A stretch of 64,000 bases of DNA, from positions 1-64,000 of the forward strand of contig NZ_QUOK01000009.1 in NCBI RefSeq assembly GCF_003390325.1, written 5' to 3'. The DNA is from Rhodohalobacter sp. SW132. Lineage in GTDB: Bacteria > Bacteroidota > Rhodothermia > Balneolales > Balneolaceae. A program made the translations under genes and the position numbers. Of this stretch, positions 61,150 through 64,000 are shown piece by piece. The notes beneath the pieces are model-generated. The model was not told the DNA's origin, searched no databases, and saw only the letters and a program-made list of their open reading frames with translations. How positions within the stretch are numbered: position 1 is the stretch's first letter; every line of letters begins with the position of its first letter.

Positions 61150-62397
61150 TCTCACTTCCACATCAACTGAATCCATATGAGCCGGCGTGAACCGTTCCAT
61201 TAAAACCAGGCAGGCTCTTGTGTTGTGATAGGGACATTTCCAGGGGCCGATTTTGTCTTCTTTTTCGTACGGAACTCCGTCTGCACTCACACGAAAGAAC
61301 CATTCTCCATTTTTTTTATCCCTGATATGATCCTGGATAAACTGCCAAAGCCCGGCAGCGGCATCCAGGTAATCGTCTTCACCCGTGAGCTCATGGATAT
61401 ACAAAAATCCGACTATAGCTTCAGCCTGCACCCACCAGTGAAAATCTCGATCTTTTTGTCTGCCTCCATTCCCGGTGTAGTACATGCCGCCATTCGATCG
61501 GTCCACTCCCTCATCGAGTGTGGCGCGGCCTATTTTCCAGGCTTCATCACGCGTTCGCTCAATGAGTTTATCATCCCCGAGGGTTTCAGCGGCATCAATT
61601 AACAACCAGGCTGCTTCGATATCGTGGCCGTAGGAATAGGTTTTGGATTTTGCTTTCCACCGGTCTGTAAAAAAGCCGATAAAGTGATGAATCTCCGGGT
61701 CGTATATGATCTCCAGCATGTGATTTACCAGGAGCTTTAACCTGCTTTCAAGCCCGCTGTCCGGCCAAACTCTGTAAAGGTTTGTATAGGCTTCCATGAT
61801 ATGGAGATGCGTATTCATGCTTCGTTTCTCATCCGCATCTCCATCGCCGAGACGTGCATCCTCCAGTTCATTCCACTGCCTGTCAAAAGCTTCCGTATAT
61901 CCGCCATTTTCAGGATCAAATCCGTGCTCTTCCAAAACCTCAAATGTTTCAACCGCACGTTTCAGCGCCAAATCCTTGTTGGATGCACGGAAATATTCAC
62001 TATAAGCATAGATAGCAAAAGCCTGGGCATAGGCGTGTTTTTTCGTGTCGACCGGCGTTCCTTTAAAGTCGACCGACCAGTAGAACCCGCGGAATTCAGA
62101 ATCATAAAAGTGATTTTCCAGGTAGTGAAACGACCGCGTTGCCAGCTCCAGGTAGTGCTCATCGTTCATCACCCTGTAGGCGGCAGAAAACGTCCATAAC
62201 AGCCGGGCGTTTAAAATGACCGCTTTATCCGCCTCTTTGTACAGATGGCCTGAATTATCCAATCGCCCGATAAAACCACCGAACTCCGGATCGACCGCAT
62301 TTTTAATCCAGAAGGGTAAAATTTCATTCTGAAGTTCGCTTGCCATTTCGGTGCGTAACTGCTCCACCTTGGTATGATTCGAAGAATTTGGTTTCAT
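61129..62397 (-). CDS. cellobiose/mannobiose 2-epimerase (AGE family)
   Basis: A 422-residue epimerase of the N-acylglucosamine 2-epimerase superfamily that turns mannobiose into mannosylglucose. The (alpha/alpha)6 barrel has ILPFWIKNAVDPEFGGFIGRLD, the active-site His in MNTHLHIMEAYTNL and in TYSYGHDIEAAWLL, and the pair in DFHWWVQAEAIVGFLY. These histidines match cellobiose 2-epimerases. It starts 4 bp after the GH130 stop, so epimerase and phosphorylase are made together, as in the mannan pathway of Bacteroides fragilis. A plain GlcNAc epimerase is less likely given the partner. Confidence 0.9.
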   Translation of the reverse strand: MKPNSSNHTKVEQLRTEMASELQNEILPFWIKNAVDPEFGGFIGRLDNSGHLYKEADKAVILNARLLWTFSAAYRVMNDEHYLELATRSFHYLENHFYDSEFRGFYWSVDFKGTPVDTKKHAYAQAFAIYAYSEYFRASNKDLALKRAVETFEVLEEHGFDPENGGYTEAFDRQWNELEDARLGDGDADEKRSMNTHLHIMEAYTNLYRVWPDSGLESRLKLLVNHMLEIIYDPEIHHFIGFFTDRWKAKSKTYSYGHDIEAAWLLIDAAETLGDDKLIERTRDEAWKIGRATLDEGVDRSNGGMYYTGNGGRQKDRDFHWWVQAEAIVGFLYIHELTGEDDYLDAAAGLWQFIQDHIRDKKNGEWFFRVSADGVPYEKEDKIGPWKCPYHNTRACLVLMERFTPAHMDSVDVEVRKVKSEK

Positions 62398-62401
62398 ATG
62401 A

Positions 62402-63586
62402 TCAAACTCCCCTGTTTTTTTGGATCAGTTTCAGTCTGTCCTCCACGGAAGCTGCAGATCGCAGCCGGTCTTCAGGCGTATTAAGGCAGTAGTTTAGAAG
62501 TCTGTCGATCGTTGTTGTTGCCACATGGCAGCGGGTGTCTGATGAGGCGTAGTAAATAAAAACTTTATCGTCATCATCCCGAATCCAGCCGCTGCAGAAC
62601 AGTACGTTTGATACATCACCAATTCGCTCCTCTCCTTTGGGCGCCATAAAATATCCGCCAGGCTGATGGATCACTTTCCACGGTTTTTCCAGGTCTGTCA
62701 CAAACATGTAAAGCACATAGCGCAACCCGGCTGCCGTATTTCGAACCCCGTGCGCCAGGTGCAGCCATCCTTTGTCTGTTTTGATCGGCGGAGGTCCCTG
62801 TCCGTTTTTCACCTCTTTGATGGTGTGATATTCGCGGGTTTCAATCACCTCTTCCTTTTCGGCTACCGGGTTTTCGATATCATCCACCAGCGCCCAGCCA
62901 ATCCCGCCGCCGGATCCTGCACTGATAAATCCATCCTGCGGTCGCGTATAGAAACCGTATTTTCCGTCAATAAACTCCGGGTGCAGTACCACATTTCGCT
63001 GCTGGGGTGACGGGGATTTGAAATCGGGCAGCCGCTCCCAGGTTTTGAGGTCTTTCGTTCGCGCAATTCCCGCCTGCGCTTCAGCGGCCGATGTATCGTA
63101 TTCGGGGGCATTAGGATCTTTTCGTTCCGTGCAGAACACGCCGTAAATCCATCCATCCTCATGTTTTGTCAGACGCATGTCGTACACATTTATATCGGGG
63201 CGATCGGTTTCCGGCATCACAAGCGGTTCGTCCCAAAACCTGAATCCATCAATCCCCGTTTCACTCTCTGCGATGGCAAAGAATGATTTCCGGTCGTACC
63301 CTTCCACACGGGCAACCATCAAATATTTTCCTTCCCATTTTATCGCGCCGGGATTAAAAACTGCGTTAATTCCAAGCCTCTCCATCAAAAACGGATTGGA
63401 TTCACGGTTCAGATCAAACCTCCACTCGAGCGGCGTATGCCGGGCAGTCAGAACCGGATGTTTATACCGATCGACCCATCCCCGGCCATCTCCGGAGATT
63501 TTGTTCATTTTATTCAGGTATTTCTCGTGCTCTTGTTTCCGCTTCTCAATCCCCTTTTTAAATTCATTTTCTTTCATCTTTTCCAT
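62402..63586 (-). CDS. GH130 4-O-beta-D-mannosyl-D-glucose phosphorylase
   Basis: Phosphorolyses mannosylglucose to mannose 1-phosphate and glucose. The 5-bladed propeller protein has [37 protein letters not shown] as its entry block, then [27 protein letters not shown] with the catalytic Asp, [20 protein letters not shown] and HAPK-like [25 protein letters not shown]. These fit GH130 subfamily 1. The ATG at 63586 is chosen; a TTG two codons upstream overlaps the symporter stop. The whole gene lies between the symporter and epimerase in one tight operon. Confidence 0.92.
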   Translation of the reverse strand: MEKMKENEFKKGIEKRKQEHEKYLNKMNKISGDGRGWVDRYKHPVLTARHTPLEWRFDLNRESNPFLMERLGINAVFNPGAIKWEGKYLMVARVEGYDRKSFFAIAESETGIDGFRFWDEPLVMPETDRPDINVYDMRLTKHEDGWIYGVFCTERKDPNAPEYDTSAAEAQAGIARTKDLKTWERLPDFKSPSPQQRNVVLHPEFIDGKYGFYTRPQDGFISAGSGGGIGWALVDDIENPVAEKEEVIETREYHTIKEVKNGQGPPPIKTDKGWLHLAHGVRNTAAGLRYVLYMFVTDLEKPWKVIHQPGGYFMAPKGEERIGDVSNVLFCSGWIRDDDDKVFIYYASSDTRCHVATTTIDRLLNYCLNTPEDRLRSAASVEDRLKLIQKNRGV

Positions 63587-63588
63587 AC

Positions 63589-64000
63589 TCAATTATTTTT
63601 TATTTCTGATGAACCGGCGAAATGATCCAAATCACTGCCACTGCTTCCGGTTTCTGTATCGATCAGGCTTTCTGCATTCTTTGCATGTTCGTCGGGATAA
63701 TCTTCGAGATTATCGTACCAGTTGGTTTTCAAAAATGCCATAGACGCGAGCACCACGGCAACACACATCATAAAGTAGGTGTACTCCTGAATCACCAGGA
63801 ATATTCCGGTGGCGGTGAGGGCGGTTTGCCAGATTATTCCTACTACTACGTTTACCATGTCGCGCTTAAAATCTTTGTTCCGCTCGATGCCTTCATATTC
63901 TGCCGCTACTTTCTCATGAATCGGGCCCCAGAATCCCCAGGGACGAACTTTTAGATAGAAATTCTTCAATACCTCTTCATCGTCCGGAGGAGTGGCCAGC
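63589..64000 (-). CDS. sodium:solute symporter, C-terminal part
   Basis: The last 137 codons of a symporter that continues past the window edge. The frame is open to base 64000 and reads [27 protein letters not shown], then a basic loop and two membrane helices ([37 protein letters not shown]), then a soluble tail. The RPWGFWGPI and [12 protein letters not shown] blocks match the C-terminus of sodium-coupled sugar symporters of the SSS family. Its gene overlaps the GH130 start region, so the likely cargo is mannobiose or another mannan product. Confidence 0.82.
   Translation of the reverse strand, partial: LATPPDDEEVLKNFYLKVRPWGFWGPIHEKVAAEYEGIERNKDFKRDMVNVVVGIIWQTALTATGIFLVIQEYTYFMMCVAVVLASMAFLKTNWYDNLEDYPDEHAKNAESLIDTETGSSGSDLDHFAGSSEIKNN

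Noticed and set aside
52358-64000. Classical SusCD polysaccharide utilisation locus
   Set aside because: No SusC-like or SusD-like protein is encoded on either strand in the window.

Overview
The window looks like a chromosomal segment of a marine or saline member of the Balneolota / Bacteroidota (FCB) group, in the Balneolaceae range. The reasons are protein families seen by eye: two secreted glycosidases ending in the PNPFNPST type of type IX secretion sorting domain, two curlin-repeat proteins, a NagB-PIG-L fusion, DUF1080 proteins, a DUF5117-type metalloprotease, an NVEALA-like peptide with a 6-bladed beta-propeller lipoprotein, and many GC-rich palindromic intergenic repeats typical of this group. 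No rRNA, tRNA or CRISPR array was found.

Layout. 0-3.5 kb: end of an IS3-family element, a conserved gene of uncertain function, mosaic repeats, anmK and a small acidic protein. 3.5-16.7 kb: mostly amino-acid and aromatic-acid metabolism (a threonine synthase fused to a LeuA-type regulatory domain, paaY, glutaminase, paaZ, an enoyl-CoA hydratase, NagB-PIG-L, pruA), interrupted by an Xre/RES toxin-antitoxin pair and a REP-associated tyrosine transposase (RAYT) flanked by its likely palindromes. 17-25.9 kb: envelope proteins, two DUF1080 proteins and a Gfo/Idh/MocA oxidoreductase (a possible 3-keto-glycoside pathway), a MITE-like element, a metalloprotease lipoprotein, a collagen-like lipoprotein and OsmC. 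26-35 kb: metZ, two curlin-repeat proteins, an amidohydrolase lipoprotein, YtoQ, a TonB-C lipoprotein and a tyrosine phenol-lyase-like enzyme.

35-39.5 kb is the strangest part: a VapBC pair, then an AT-rich island with a beta-propeller lipoprotein, a partner of unknown function, an NVEALA-like peptide gene with an in-frame TAA and an AraC-type HTH remnant with another in-frame TAA. The island ends in a decayed copy of the vapC tail. 39.9-52.4 kb is a mostly leftward block: GH13 amylase, serine hydrolase, gapA, ankyrin protein, the tight housekeeping run HU-ruvX-def-fmt, a RelA/SpoT homologue, a small outer-membrane barrel and a ROK regulator.

52.7-64 kb is a beta-mannan / glucomannan utilisation locus: a multi-domain GH5 enzyme with a T9SS tail, a GH26 mannanase lipoprotein, a cupin of mannose-6-phosphate isomerase type, a GH9 cellulase with a T9SS tail, a cellobiose/mannobiose 2-epimerase, a GH130 mannosylglucose phosphorylase and the C-terminal end of a sodium:solute symporter. 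The inferred route is surface cleavage of mannan, symport of mannobiose, epimerisation to mannosylglucose, phosphorolysis to mannose 1-phosphate and glucose, then glycolysis. No SusC/SusD pair is visible in the window. Many spacers carry interspersed palindromic repeats, and a LacI-type AAGCGCTT palindrome recurs upstream of four metabolic genes.
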